DNA from: Lachnospiraceae bacterium UBA7225
GTDB taxonomy: Bacteria; Bacillota; Clostridia; Lachnospirales; Lachnospiraceae
Direction of reading: 5' to 3'
Assembly (NCBI GenBank): GCA_002473385.1
Contig: DKTR01000061.1
Location: 22,040-37,820 of the forward strand
Length of the DNA: 15,781 bases
Part shown: piece after piece, positions 1 to 6,464 of the stretch
Layout: each line of letters begins with the position of its first letter
Position numbering within the stretch: the stretch's first letter is position 1
Notes under the pieces: model-generated
Seen by the model: the letters and a program-made list of their open reading frames with translations, nothing else
The model's database searches: none
Told to the model about the DNA's origin: nothing
Program-made: the position numbers and the translations under genes

Positions 1-1381
1 AAAGAGGAGCGCAGAGCAGTTAGAGATTATTATTATCAGCGGCTATGCGCATTTTGAATATGCGCAGCAGGCGATAAAATTTGGAGTGGGCGATTATCTT
101 CTGAAGCCGATCAGTAAATCGGAGCTGACGGCGACGCTGGAAAAGCTGCGGGAACGTATTTTGCAGAGGCGGGCATCCGAGAAGGACAAGCTGGAGCTGA
201 AGCGCAAGGCCGAGCTGGATGTGTGCCGCCTGCGGGATGAGCTGCTGGAGACGCTTTTTCTGCAAAAAAGTGTGGAGCTGTCGGAGAGGACGCTGCGGGA
301 GACGTATGGGATGCAGGTGCAGCCAGGCTATTTCCAGGCGTTTTGCCTGAAGCTGGACTGCGGACGGCAGGAACTGGGAGAGGGCTCGGCCGGCGTTCTG
401 ATGGGTAAGGCACGCGAGATTCTGGAGCGCGCTCTGAAAGAAAAATGTTGCGGATTTCTGCTGGGCGTGCGGGGCTTCTGGTGCCTGGGAATCTTAAATT
501 ATGAAAAGGCGCGTCAGGAGCAGGTGCGCCGGATGCTGAAGGACTGCCTTGGTCAGATTGAAATGCAGAAAAATTTGTTCAGTTCTATATCTTTTTCGAT
601 GTCTCTTGGGAGCGCCATCCTGAGACCCGAGCAGCTTGCGGATTCGATGAGGGAAGCGGCGCTGCTGATGAAGGAGCGGATCGTTAGAGGCACCGGAAGG
701 GTGCTGGAGCACATGGGCGAGCCTTCCGCGCTGAAGAGCAGCAATGTGATGGAGCGCTATCTGCGGGAGATTACGCAGGCGGTGGAGCTGCTGAGTGTGG
801 AGAGGGCGGACGCGGCAGTGTCAGTGCTGGAGGAGGAAGTCCGCCGGACGAAGGATGTGCGCGGCAGTGAGATCATGGAGCTTGTTTCTTCTGCCTCCGA
901 TATCTTTTCTGCTCATGTCCAGATGCAGGAACGGTCACAGAAGCTGGAGCAGTTCCGGCAGTGCTGCGGACAGTGCCGGAGCATGGAGGAGCTTTTTTCC
1001 TGCCTGCGGGACTTTCAGCGCATGCAGATCAGCGCAATGCTGCAGAAACGGGAAAACGATACTGTCCGTCCCATCCGCAATGCGAAGGAGTACATCCAGA
1101 ACCATTACAGTGAGCCTATCACCCTGGAAGAGGTGAGCAGCGCTGTGGGGCTGAGCAGTGCATACTTTAGTACGCTCTTTAAAAAGATAGAGGGCGACGG
1201 GTTTGCCAAATATCTGATTCAGGTGAGGATGGAGCAGGCGAAAAGTCTGCTTCGTGAGACCAATACGCCGGTGGCGGAGATATGCCGGAGGGTGGGCTAC
1301 AACGATCTGAAGCATTTTACGCATACCTTTGAAAAGACGGTCGGCGTGAAACCGGCGACCTACCGGAAGCTTTACGGATAG
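1..1381 (+). CDS. Response regulator, receiver + AraC-type HTH (YesN-like), 5' partial
   Basis: Transcriptional regulator of a two-component system; it would be phosphorylated by the kinase encoded just downstream. The reading frame is open from base 2 and runs off the left edge, so the internal GTG at 86 is not the real start. In-window residues 9-45 are the end of a receiver domain: a hydrophobic strand ending in SGY (conserved Ser/Thr), then GVGDYLLKPIS with the conserved Lys of the KP motif. The phospho-accepting Asp lies outside the window. A middle region of about 300 residues without a clear family match follows, partly charged and helical. The last 100 residues form two helix-turn-helix units of AraC type (EEVSSAVGLSSAYFSTLFKK and EICRRVGYNDLKHFTHTFEK), ending in KPATYRKLYG. 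About 70 N-terminal residues are probably missing. The kinase starts 14 bases downstream. Targets are unknown; relatives usually control sugar uptake genes. Confidence 0.93.
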   Translation, partial: KRSAEQLEIIIISGYAHFEYAQQAIKFGVGDYLLKPISKSELTATLEKLRERILQRRASEKDKLELKRKAELDVCRLRDELLETLFLQKSVELSERTLRETYGMQVQPGYFQAFCLKLDCGRQELGEGSAGVLMGKAREILERALKEKCCGFLLGVRGFWCLGILNYEKARQEQVRRMLKDCLGQIEMQKNLFSSISFSMSLGSAILRPEQLADSMREAALLMKERIVRGTGRVLEHMGEPSALKSSNVMERYLREITQAVELLSVERADAAVSVLEEEVRRTKDVRGSEIMELVSSASDIFSAHVQMQERSQKLEQFRQCCGQCRSMEELFSCLRDFQRMQISAMLQKRENDTVRPIRNAKEYIQNHYSEPITLEEVSSAVGLSSAYFSTLFKKIEGDGFAKYLIQVRMEQAKSLLRETNTPVAEICRRVGYNDLKHFTHTFEKTVGVKPATYRKLYG

Positions 1382-1395
1382 AGGGGACGAAAGAC

Positions 1396-2448
1396 ATGAA
1401 ACAGCCGGAGAAACTGAAATATATTTCAAACCGTGTCGCCTGCGCTGCGCTTGTCTATGCCGCGGTAACGGCGGTGCTGGCGGCTATACAGATTTATCTG
1501 ATCTGGCAGGGGGAAGCCTCCCTTCTGCTGGCGGTGCTGCTGCTGTGTGTGCTGGCGGCAGCGCTGGTGGTGGGCTGGGTGTGGATCGTCCTGCCGTATC
1601 GCCGCTGTGAAAGGATGCTGCAGCGTCTGGCGGAGGGATATCCGTTTTCGGACGCAAAGGAATCTGATATTATGGCAATTACGCCCGTCATTCATGCAGA
1701 ATTCGCCCGCATTGAGCAGAATGCCCGGTCACCGCAGTTTATGGATCTGAACAAGCGGCAGGCGCAGTATCTCGCGCTGCAGAATCAGATCAATCCGCAT
1801 TTCCTTTATAATACGCTGGAGAGTATCCGTGGGGAGGCATTAATTGCCGGACTGGATGGTGTTGCTGATATGACGGAGGCTCTGGCGAAATTTTTCCGCT
1901 ATACCATTACAAAGGTGGAAAATCTTGTTTCGGTGGAAGAGGAGCTGGATAACTGTGAGACCTATTTTGGAATCCAGAAATACCGTTTCGGAGAGCGCCT
2001 TCAGTTACATATCGAATATGAGCCGGAAGAGTGGGAGGAGATTATGAACTGCCGCATTCCGAAGCTGACGCTGCAGCCGATTCTGGAGAACAGCATCATA
2101 CATGGGACGGAGCTGAAAATCGGCACAGGCAATCTGTATATCTGCTTTGCACGCACGCAGGACCGGCTTCTGATCCGCATTTCCGACGACGGCGTTGGTA
2201 TGGATGAGGAAACCCTGACGAAGCTGAACCGCAAGCTGGGGAAAAGTTCCGGTCCGCTCGCCTCACAGGAGGAGGAAAAGCGGGGCGGCATCGCACTGGT
2301 AAATGTAAACAACCGCATCCATCTGATTTTCGGCGACGAATACGGCATTCATGTCTATTCGGTGCCTCAGAGCGGGACGGATGTGGAAATCACACTCCCG
2401 ATCGTAACGAGCGACCGGGAAATCAGAAACCGGGATGTGTTGGGATGA
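1396..2448 (+). CDS. Sensor histidine kinase, YesM/LytS-type (His_kinase + HATPase_c)
   Basis: Membrane histidine kinase of 350 residues, partner of the preceding regulator. Two hydrophobic segments, about residues 14-36 and 43-66, are separated by only about six residues, so there is essentially no extracellular sensor domain. The His_kinase motif QNQINPHFLYNTLESIR places the phospho-acceptor at His135. The ATP-binding part shows the N-box LQPILENSIIHG (about 226-237) and the G1 box SDDGVGM (Asp264/Asp265), then a glycine-rich GGIALVNVNNRI segment, so the catalytic core looks intact. A GAGGGG ribosome site lies nine bases before the ATG. The stop overlaps the start of the next gene as ATGA, suggesting translational coupling with the degenerate ABC protein. 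Typical YesM kinases are near 550-600 residues with a large dCache sensor; this one is much shorter. The signal must come from the membrane or from a partner protein (inference). Confidence 0.93.
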   Translation: MKQPEKLKYISNRVACAALVYAAVTAVLAAIQIYLIWQGEASLLLAVLLLCVLAAALVVGWVWIVLPYRRCERMLQRLAEGYPFSDAKESDIMAITPVIHAEFARIEQNARSPQFMDLNKRQAQYLALQNQINPHFLYNTLESIRGEALIAGLDGVADMTEALAKFFRYTITKVENLVSVEEELDNCETYFGIQKYRFGERLQLHIEYEPEEWEEIMNCRIPKLTLQPILENSIIHGTELKIGTGNLYICFARTQDRLLIRISDDGVGMDEETLTKLNRKLGKSSGPLASQEEEKRGGIALVNVNNRIHLIFGDEYGIHVYSVPQSGTDVEITLPIVTSDREIRNRDVLG

Positions 2449-3923
2449 AACAGGAAATATTCCGCATGGAGCGCGTGACCTATATGGAACAGGAAATCAT
2501 GCTGCTGGAGGATTTCAATCTCCAGATTTACCGCGGGGAGATCATGGGCATGATACCGGTCAATGCATACGGCATGACGGCGTTTTTAAAGCTTCTGCAG
2601 AACAACCTGCCGCTCTATGATGGTTATATATATTACGGCGGAGAAAAAATCAATTCCTGGAAGGAAGCAAAAAAGCAGCCGAACCGCCTCAGTATTATTG
2701 AGGGAAAAAGCCGACTGGTGGAAAATATGACGGTGCTGGACAACGTTTTCGTCCTGCGGCAGAGTTTCGGGCAGGAGATTGTGCGCACAAAACTGCTCGG
2801 CAGACAGCTTGCGCCTTTTTTTGCAGATATCGGCATGGATATTTCCGCAGATGCCCGTGTGGAGACGCTGTCCGAATTCGAGCGCGTGATTGTTGAACTT
2901 CTGCGGGCAATCGTTATGGGACACCGTCTGATTGTGCTGAACGATATCGGAACGCTGATCAGCTACGGGGAATTAAAGAAGCTTCATGAGATTCTGCGTC
3001 ATTATGCCGCACAGGGTTTTTCTTTTTTATATATCTGTCCGCATTTTGAAGAGGTTGTCATGATCTGTGACCGTTCCGCTATGTTTTCCAACGGGCGCAT
3101 CCACAAAATTGTGCGCCCGGAGGAAATGGCGGATGAGATTCTGCGCCTGTATCCGGCGGAGTATGACCGCATGGTGCGCAGTCACCTGGAAAGCCGCGTA
3201 AATGACGGGGGAGAGCATGAGGAGGTTTTGCGCACCGATGGGCTGTGCGGGGAGTATGTCCGTAATTTCAGTCTTACAGTTTCCAGTGGGGAGTGTCTGG
3301 TCGTCCAGATTCAGGAAAATCATATTTTCCAGGAACTTGTGCAGATGATTGCCGGAGATAAGGAGCCGGAATCCGGCGGGCTTTATCTGCTGGGAAAACC
3401 GGAAAAATTTGCGGGCTGTGAAAAGCTTGCCGTCATTCAGGAGCTGCCCACCAGAAGCATGGTATTTCCGAAGCTTACATATATGGAGAACCTGTGTATC
3501 TCACTTTCCCGCAGAATGCCCTTTCTCTGGCTTGGCAGAAGCATTCGCAGCAGTATCCGGCAGGAGTACGGTCCGGTTCTGGGAGACGAGGTCTTTGATA
3601 TGCCGGTGGAGGAGCTGAGCGAAAAACAGAAATACCAGATGATCTATACGCGTGTATTGCTGCAGAAACCGAAAATTGTTTTCTGCATCCAGCCCTTTAA
3701 GGGGGCGGATCTGCCGCACCGTATGGTTGTCTGGAAGATGCTGGAGATGCTGCTGGATAAGGGGATCGCGGTGGTGATTCTGACAATGGTCCTCTCTGAT
3801 TCCCTCCCGCTGGCGGACCGCCTTCTGGTGGTGAACGAGGACGGCGGTGAAAAAGAGGTGATGCGCCGGGATTTCGCGTCTATCTCAGCGGTTACGCCGT
3901 GGATTCATCTTTATCAGGAGTAA
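2445..3923 (+). CDS. Degenerate tandem ABC protein (pseudo-RbsA/MglA-like), probable non-catalytic partner of the two-component system
   Basis: 492 residues, no signal peptide or membrane segment, with the two-cassette layout of sugar importer ATPases (RbsA, MglA, XylG, usually about 500 residues). Domain 1 (about 1-240): Walker A position reads IPVNAYGMTAF, with Met44 at the essential Lys; the Q-loop Gln is replaced by Gly87; LSGGQ reads LSEFE (142-146); Walker B MDEPT reads LNDIG (165-169); the H-loop position is Pro199. Domain 2 (about 260-492): Walker A is unrecognisable (about 285-296), the signature reads LSEKQ (391-395), and Walker B LDEPTRG reads CIQPFKG (414-420). ATP hydrolysis is therefore very unlikely, yet the 492-codon frame is intact and hydrophobic strands between motifs are kept, which argues against a decaying pseudogene. 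It starts inside the kinase stop codon (ATGA). A role as signalling adaptor, or as a dominant subunit on a sugar permease, is inference. Databases would probably label it a sugar ABC transporter ATP-binding protein. Confidence 0.85.
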   Translation: MKQEIFRMERVTYMEQEIMLLEDFNLQIYRGEIMGMIPVNAYGMTAFLKLLQNNLPLYDGYIYYGGEKINSWKEAKKQPNRLSIIEGKSRLVENMTVLDNVFVLRQSFGQEIVRTKLLGRQLAPFFADIGMDISADARVETLSEFERVIVELLRAIVMGHRLIVLNDIGTLISYGELKKLHEILRHYAAQGFSFLYICPHFEEVVMICDRSAMFSNGRIHKIVRPEEMADEILRLYPAEYDRMVRSHLESRVNDGGEHEEVLRTDGLCGEYVRNFSLTVSSGECLVVQIQENHIFQELVQMIAGDKEPESGGLYLLGKPEKFAGCEKLAVIQELPTRSMVFPKLTYMENLCISLSRRMPFLWLGRSIRSSIRQEYGPVLGDEVFDMPVEELSEKQKYQMIYTRVLLQKPKIVFCIQPFKGADLPHRMVVWKMLEMLLDKGIAVVILTMVLSDSLPLADRLLVVNEDGGEKEVMRRDFASISAVTPWIHLYQE

Positions 3924-3936
3924 ATTACAAAAAAAC

Positions 3937-3965
3937 TTGACTTTTTATGCAGACAGAAACATAAT
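3937..3965 (+). promoter_or_regulatory. Sigma-A-type promoter of the peptidyl-prolyl isomerase gene
   Basis: TTGACT (3937-3942), a 17-base spacer and CATAAT (3960-3965) give a near-consensus promoter in the gap after the degenerate ABC gene. No terminator is visible before it, so read-through from the upstream operon is also possible. Transcription would start near 3972, at the beginning of the structured leader. Confidence 0.7.
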
Positions 3966-3966
3966 T

Positions 3967-4032
3967 ATGATACCAGGATTGTGGAAGTGCATGGCACGTA
4001 GCAATCCGCAGGTATCATGGTTGGATGATACC
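3967..4032 (+). ncRNA. Candidate structured 5' leader with two mutually exclusive hairpins
   Basis: Three copies of an 8-base word occur: ATGATACC (3967-3974), its complement GGTATCAT (4011-4018) and ATGATACC again (4025-4032). Copies 1 and 2 close a long hairpin that also contains GGATTG/CAATCC (3976-3981 with 4002-4007) and GTGC/GCAC (3987-3990 with 3994-3997, three-base loop). Copies 2 and 3 form a compact hairpin with loop GGTTGG. The two folds compete for 4011-4018. The ribosome site AAAGGAG follows at 4044-4050. I do not recognise a known riboswitch or T-box. The predicted transcript start near 3972 would remove about five bases of the first arm, so a DNA operator made of the same repeats is the alternative. 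Confidence 0.5.
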
Positions 4033-4058
4033 AGGGTTCAAAGAAAGGAGAAATTACA

Positions 4059-4580
4059 ATGGCAGAAAATCCGATTGTAACAATTACCATGGAAAACGGG
4101 GATGTGATCAAAGCAGAGCTTTACCCGGAAATTGCGCCGAATACCGTAAATAATTTTATCAGTCTGATTAAAAAGGGCTTTTATAATGGACTGATTTTTC
4201 ACCGTGTCATCAACGGTTTTATGATCCAGGGCGGCTGCCCGGACGGTACCGGAATGGGCGGCCCGGGCTACAGCATCAAAGGGGAATTTTCCGCTAATCA
4301 CTTCAGAAACGATCTGAGACATACGGAAGGCGTGCTCTCAATGGCACGTGCAATGAATCCGGATTCCGCTGGTTCCCAGTTCTTTATTATGCATAAAGCA
4401 GCTCCGCATCTGGATGGCGCTTATGCAGCATTTGGAAAAGTAACCGGGGGTATGGATGTGGTAAACCGCATTGCCGGGGAAGATACCGACTATCGTGACC
4501 GTCCGCTCACAGAGCAGAAGATAAAGACAGTGACAGTAGAGACCTTTGGCACCGAGTACCCGGAACCGGAGAAATGCTGA
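4059..4580 (+). CDS. Cyclophilin-type peptidyl-prolyl cis-trans isomerase
   Basis: Cytoplasmic (no signal peptide) single-domain cyclophilin of 173 residues, which accelerates cis-trans isomerisation of Xaa-Pro bonds during folding. Active-site residues are recognisable: FHRVI with Arg49 (Arg55 of human CypA), FMIQGG with Phe54 and Gln57, GSQFFI with Gln107 and Phe109, and HLDGAYAAFGKV. The drug-contacting Trp121 of CypA aligns with His117, as in many bacterial cyclophilins, which predicts weak cyclosporin binding. The start is fixed by AAAGGAG eight bases before the ATG. The stop overlaps the start of the next gene (ATGCTGA), so the two are probably translationally coupled. It has its own promoter and the unusual repeat-rich leader described separately. 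Confidence 0.96.
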   Translation: MAENPIVTITMENGDVIKAELYPEIAPNTVNNFISLIKKGFYNGLIFHRVINGFMIQGGCPDGTGMGGPGYSIKGEFSANHFRNDLRHTEGVLSMARAMNPDSAGSQFFIMHKAAPHLDGAYAAFGKVTGGMDVVNRIAGEDTDYRDRPLTEQKIKTVTVETFGTEYPEPEKC

Positions 4581-5389
4581 TCTCTCTGCGTGAGATAGGG
4601 AGCAAAGAGGCATGCGAAGCGGCGCTGGCAGATTCTATCCGGAAGGAGGATCACGCAATTTATGTGACAGTTCTGCCGGAGGCGGCGCGTGCCCTGGCGC
4701 AGCGGAGTCTTCCGTGTATTTTTCTGGAGAGCGCAGAACAGCAGGAATCCGTCTGGGGTGTAGATCTGGTTCTTAGGGAGGACGCACTATGTCTGCAGAA
4801 GACGGACAACGGTCAGAGCAGGATGCCCGAATCAAACTGTGAATATGTCGTCAGGGAGCTGGGCGAAGAGGCGCTTGTGCGTCTCTGGCAGCGTCACTAT
4901 GGGCTTCCATGGATGATCGCACAGACAAAGCGTCTCTTGATCCGGGAATCCGTGATGGAGGATCTGCCTGCATTTCTTGCCATGTACGGCGATGAGGCGG
5001 ATAATCCGGATGTCGTGCCCTTTAAGGAACACCCGGAGGAAACATTTTATTCTTATACGAAGCGCCAGTATCCGCTGTACGGGTATGGATTGTGGACCGT
5101 CGCTGAGCAAAGCTCCGGCGCAGTGGCCGGGCGTATTGGTGTGGAAAACGAAGAGGCGGGAGGATGGCAGCTTGCTTATCTGATCGCGCGGCAGTACCGC
5201 CGCCGCGGCTATGCGAAAGAAGCGGCAGAAGCCGTACTTGCTTATGCGCGGGATGTTCTGGAACTTCCGTATCTGAAACTGCACACATCCGATTCCAATA
5301 TTGCCTCGCAGAAACTGGCTGTCAGTCTTGGTTTTCAGAAAACGAGTGTTTTCGGAAATTCTTACACAATAGACTTGACAAGCCTTTAA
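4574..5389 (+). CDS. GNAT-family N-acetyltransferase with an N-terminal extra domain
   Basis: 271 residues. The C-terminal part from about residue 117 (TKRLLIRESVMEDLPAFLAM) is a RimJ/RimL-like GNAT acetyltransferase: the acetyl-CoA binding motif is RQYRRRGYAKEA (about 206-217), followed by the motif-B stretch LHTSDSNIASQKLAVSLGF. Substrate unknown. The first about 110 residues are not GNAT; they contain alternating helix and strand and a phrase (EAARALAQRSLPCIFLE) recalling the alpha/beta half of HAD-like or Rossmann proteins, and end in a HYGLPWMIAQTKRL linker. I believe this architecture occurs in other Lachnospiraceae, but cannot search here. It overlaps the isomerase gene by seven bases and has no clear ribosome site of its own, which fits coupled translation. 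The promoter of metQ begins inside its last codons. Confidence 0.85.
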   Translation: MLISLREIGSKEACEAALADSIRKEDHAIYVTVLPEAARALAQRSLPCIFLESAEQQESVWGVDLVLREDALCLQKTDNGQSRMPESNCEYVVRELGEEALVRLWQRHYGLPWMIAQTKRLLIRESVMEDLPAFLAMYGDEADNPDVVPFKEHPEETFYSYTKRQYPLYGYGLWTVAEQSSGAVAGRIGVENEEAGGWQLAYLIARQYRRRGYAKEAAEAVLAYARDVLELPYLKLHTSDSNIASQKLAVSLGFQKTSVFGNSYTIDLTSL

Positions 5390-5403
5390 AATCCGTGTAT
5401 GAT
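5375..5403 (+). promoter_or_regulatory. Strong sigma-A promoter of metQ
   Basis: TTGACA (5375-5380), 17-base spacer, TATGAT (5398-5403): perfect -35 and near-perfect -10. The -35 lies within the last codons of the GNAT gene. The start point would be near 5410, giving a leader of about 50 bases, too short for an S-box (SAM-I) riboswitch. Confidence 0.85.
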
Positions 5404-5417
5404 ATAAAAAACATACA

Positions 5418-5440
5418 TTTCCTACCAAAAAAGTAGGAAA
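5418..5440. promoter_or_regulatory. Perfect inverted repeat, likely repressor operator of metQ
   Basis: TTTCCTAC (5418-5425), seven-base spacer CAAAAAA, GTAGGAAA (5433-5440): an 8-bp perfect palindrome just downstream of the predicted transcription start, the usual place for a roadblock repressor. The word resembles sites of Rrf2/CymR-type sulfur regulators in Firmicutes as I recall them, which would suit a methionine uptake gene, but this is unproven. As RNA it would be a modest hairpin ending seven bases before the GGAGG at 5450-5454. Confidence 0.6.
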
Positions 5441-5462
5441 AACAAAAAAGGAGGATAAGATT

Positions 5463-6320
5463 ATGAAAAAACTGACAGCAGCCGCATTCGCGGCAACCCT
5501 GGCACTTGCTCTTGCAGTACCGGCAGCAGCAGAGGGAACCATCACGGTGGCAGCATCACCGACACCGCACGCACAGATTCTGGAAGCAGCGGCGCCGCTT
5601 CTGGAGGAAAAGGGCTGGAAACTGGATGTTGTGGAATTCACAGACTATGTACAGCCGAACCTGGTAGTGGACAGCGGTGAAATGGATGCAAACTACTTCC
5701 AGCACATTCCGTACCTGGACAGCTTCAACGAGGAGCAGGGTACTTCTCTGGTGAACGCAGGCGGTATCCACTATGAGCCGTTTGGCATTTATCCGGGCAC
5801 AAAATCCAGCATCGACGAGCTGGAAGAGGGCGATGTGATCGCAGTTCCGAACGATACGACCAACGAGGCGAGAGCGCTTCTTCTGCTTCAGGACAATGGA
5901 CTGATTAAGCTGGCAGACGGGGCAGGTCTTACGGCAACCGTAAATGACATCGAAGAAAACACACTGAATCTGGAAATTCTGGAACTGGAAGCAGCACAGG
6001 TTTCCAAATATACCGCAGAGGCAGCACTTGTCGTTCTGAACGGCAACTATGCGCTGGACGCTGGCTTTTCTGTAGGCAGCGATGCAATCGCTTACGAATC
6101 CTCTGATTCCGAGGCTGCAAAAACCTATGTTAACGTCATTGCAGTTAAGGAAGGCAACGAGAACAGTGAAGGTATCAAGGCTCTGGTAGAGGTTCTGAAA
6201 TCCGACGAGATCAAGAATTTCATCAATGAAACTTATGACGGCGCTGTTATTCCGTTTGAGGACGGGGCAGATGCAGCCGATGCGGCGGAGGAAGCAGCAA
6301 CGGAGGCTGAGACAGAGTAA
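5463..6320 (+). CDS. metQ: MetQ/NlpA-family methionine-binding protein without lipobox cysteine
   Basis: Extracytoplasmic substrate-binding protein of the MetNIQ methionine importer, 285 residues. N-terminal signal peptide: KK, hydrophobic AAAFAATLALALAV, then a PAAAEG end that looks like a signal peptidase I site (about residues 20-24). The family fold follows: GTITVAASPTPHAQILEAAAP, LDVVEFTDYVQPNLVVDSGEMDANYFQH, PYLDSFNEE, IAVPNDTTNEARALLLLQDNGLIKL, and VLNGNYALDAGF with the typical NGN(Y/F)A. Odd points: no cysteine anywhere, so no lipid anchor, whereas Gram-positive MetQ is normally a lipoprotein; only two methionines including the start; and an acidic Ala/Glu tail in the last about 20 residues. 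Start fixed by AAAAAAGGAGG, eight bases upstream. Own strong promoter, followed by a terminator, consistent with expression above metNI. Confidence 0.92.
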   Translation: MKKLTAAAFAATLALALAVPAAAEGTITVAASPTPHAQILEAAAPLLEEKGWKLDVVEFTDYVQPNLVVDSGEMDANYFQHIPYLDSFNEEQGTSLVNAGGIHYEPFGIYPGTKSSIDELEEGDVIAVPNDTTNEARALLLLQDNGLIKLADGAGLTATVNDIEENTLNLEILELEAAQVSKYTAEAALVVLNGNYALDAGFSVGSDAIAYESSDSEAAKTYVNVIAVKEGNENSEGIKALVEVLKSDEIKNFINETYDGAVIPFEDGADAADAAEEAATEAETE

Positions 6321-6352
6321 CCGTATAAAACAGTAACCGCCTGGTTATACGG
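6321..6352. repeat. Inverted repeat directly after the metQ stop
   Basis: CCGTATAA (6321-6328) is exactly complementary to TTATACGG (6345-6352). An overlapping smaller hairpin, TAACC (6334-6338) with GGTTA (6343-6347), is the alternative pairing. There is no T-run, so it is not itself a terminator; it may be a 3'-end stabilising stem-loop for metQ mRNA. Confidence 0.5.
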
Positions 6353-6368
6353 CAGACAGTTGTATTAA

Positions 6369-6413
6369 AACAGGGGCTGTGCAGGAATTATATCTTGTCA
6401 CAGCCCTGTTTTT
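6369..6413 (+). terminator. Intrinsic terminator between metQ and metN
   Basis: AACAGGGGCTGTG (6369-6381) pairs with CACAGCCCTGTT (6399-6410) with one bulged G, followed by TTTTT ending at 6413. The loop is 17 bases, long for a terminator. It would lower metN-metI expression relative to metQ, matching the excess of binding protein usual in ABC importers. Confidence 0.75.
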
Positions 6414-6423
6414 GCGCTATACT
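6395..6423 (+). promoter_or_regulatory. Possible metN promoter nested in the terminator
   Basis: TTGTCA (6395-6400), a 17-base spacer and TATACT (6418-6423). The -35 overlaps the 3' arm of the terminator stem. It would start transcription near 6430, shortly before metN, compensating for termination after metQ. Confidence 0.45.
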
Positions 6424-6464
6424 CAAACATATTTGTTGAAGGCGAAAAGCGGATGGAGGGACAT

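Noticed and set aside
2445..3923. Calling the ABC-like gene a pseudogene
   Set aside because: The frame is full length without stops or frameshifts, and losses are confined to catalytic motifs while the fold-forming stretches remain.
3967..4036. Match to a known riboswitch, since GATACCAG appears twice as in the artificial theophylline aptamer
   Set aside because: The partner half of that aptamer is absent and it is a laboratory sequence; the resemblance is chance.
5404..5462. SAM (S-box) riboswitch or T-box upstream of metQ
   Set aside because: The leader is only about 50 bases and shows none of the multi-helix core, T-box sequence or terminator; only one simple palindrome is present.
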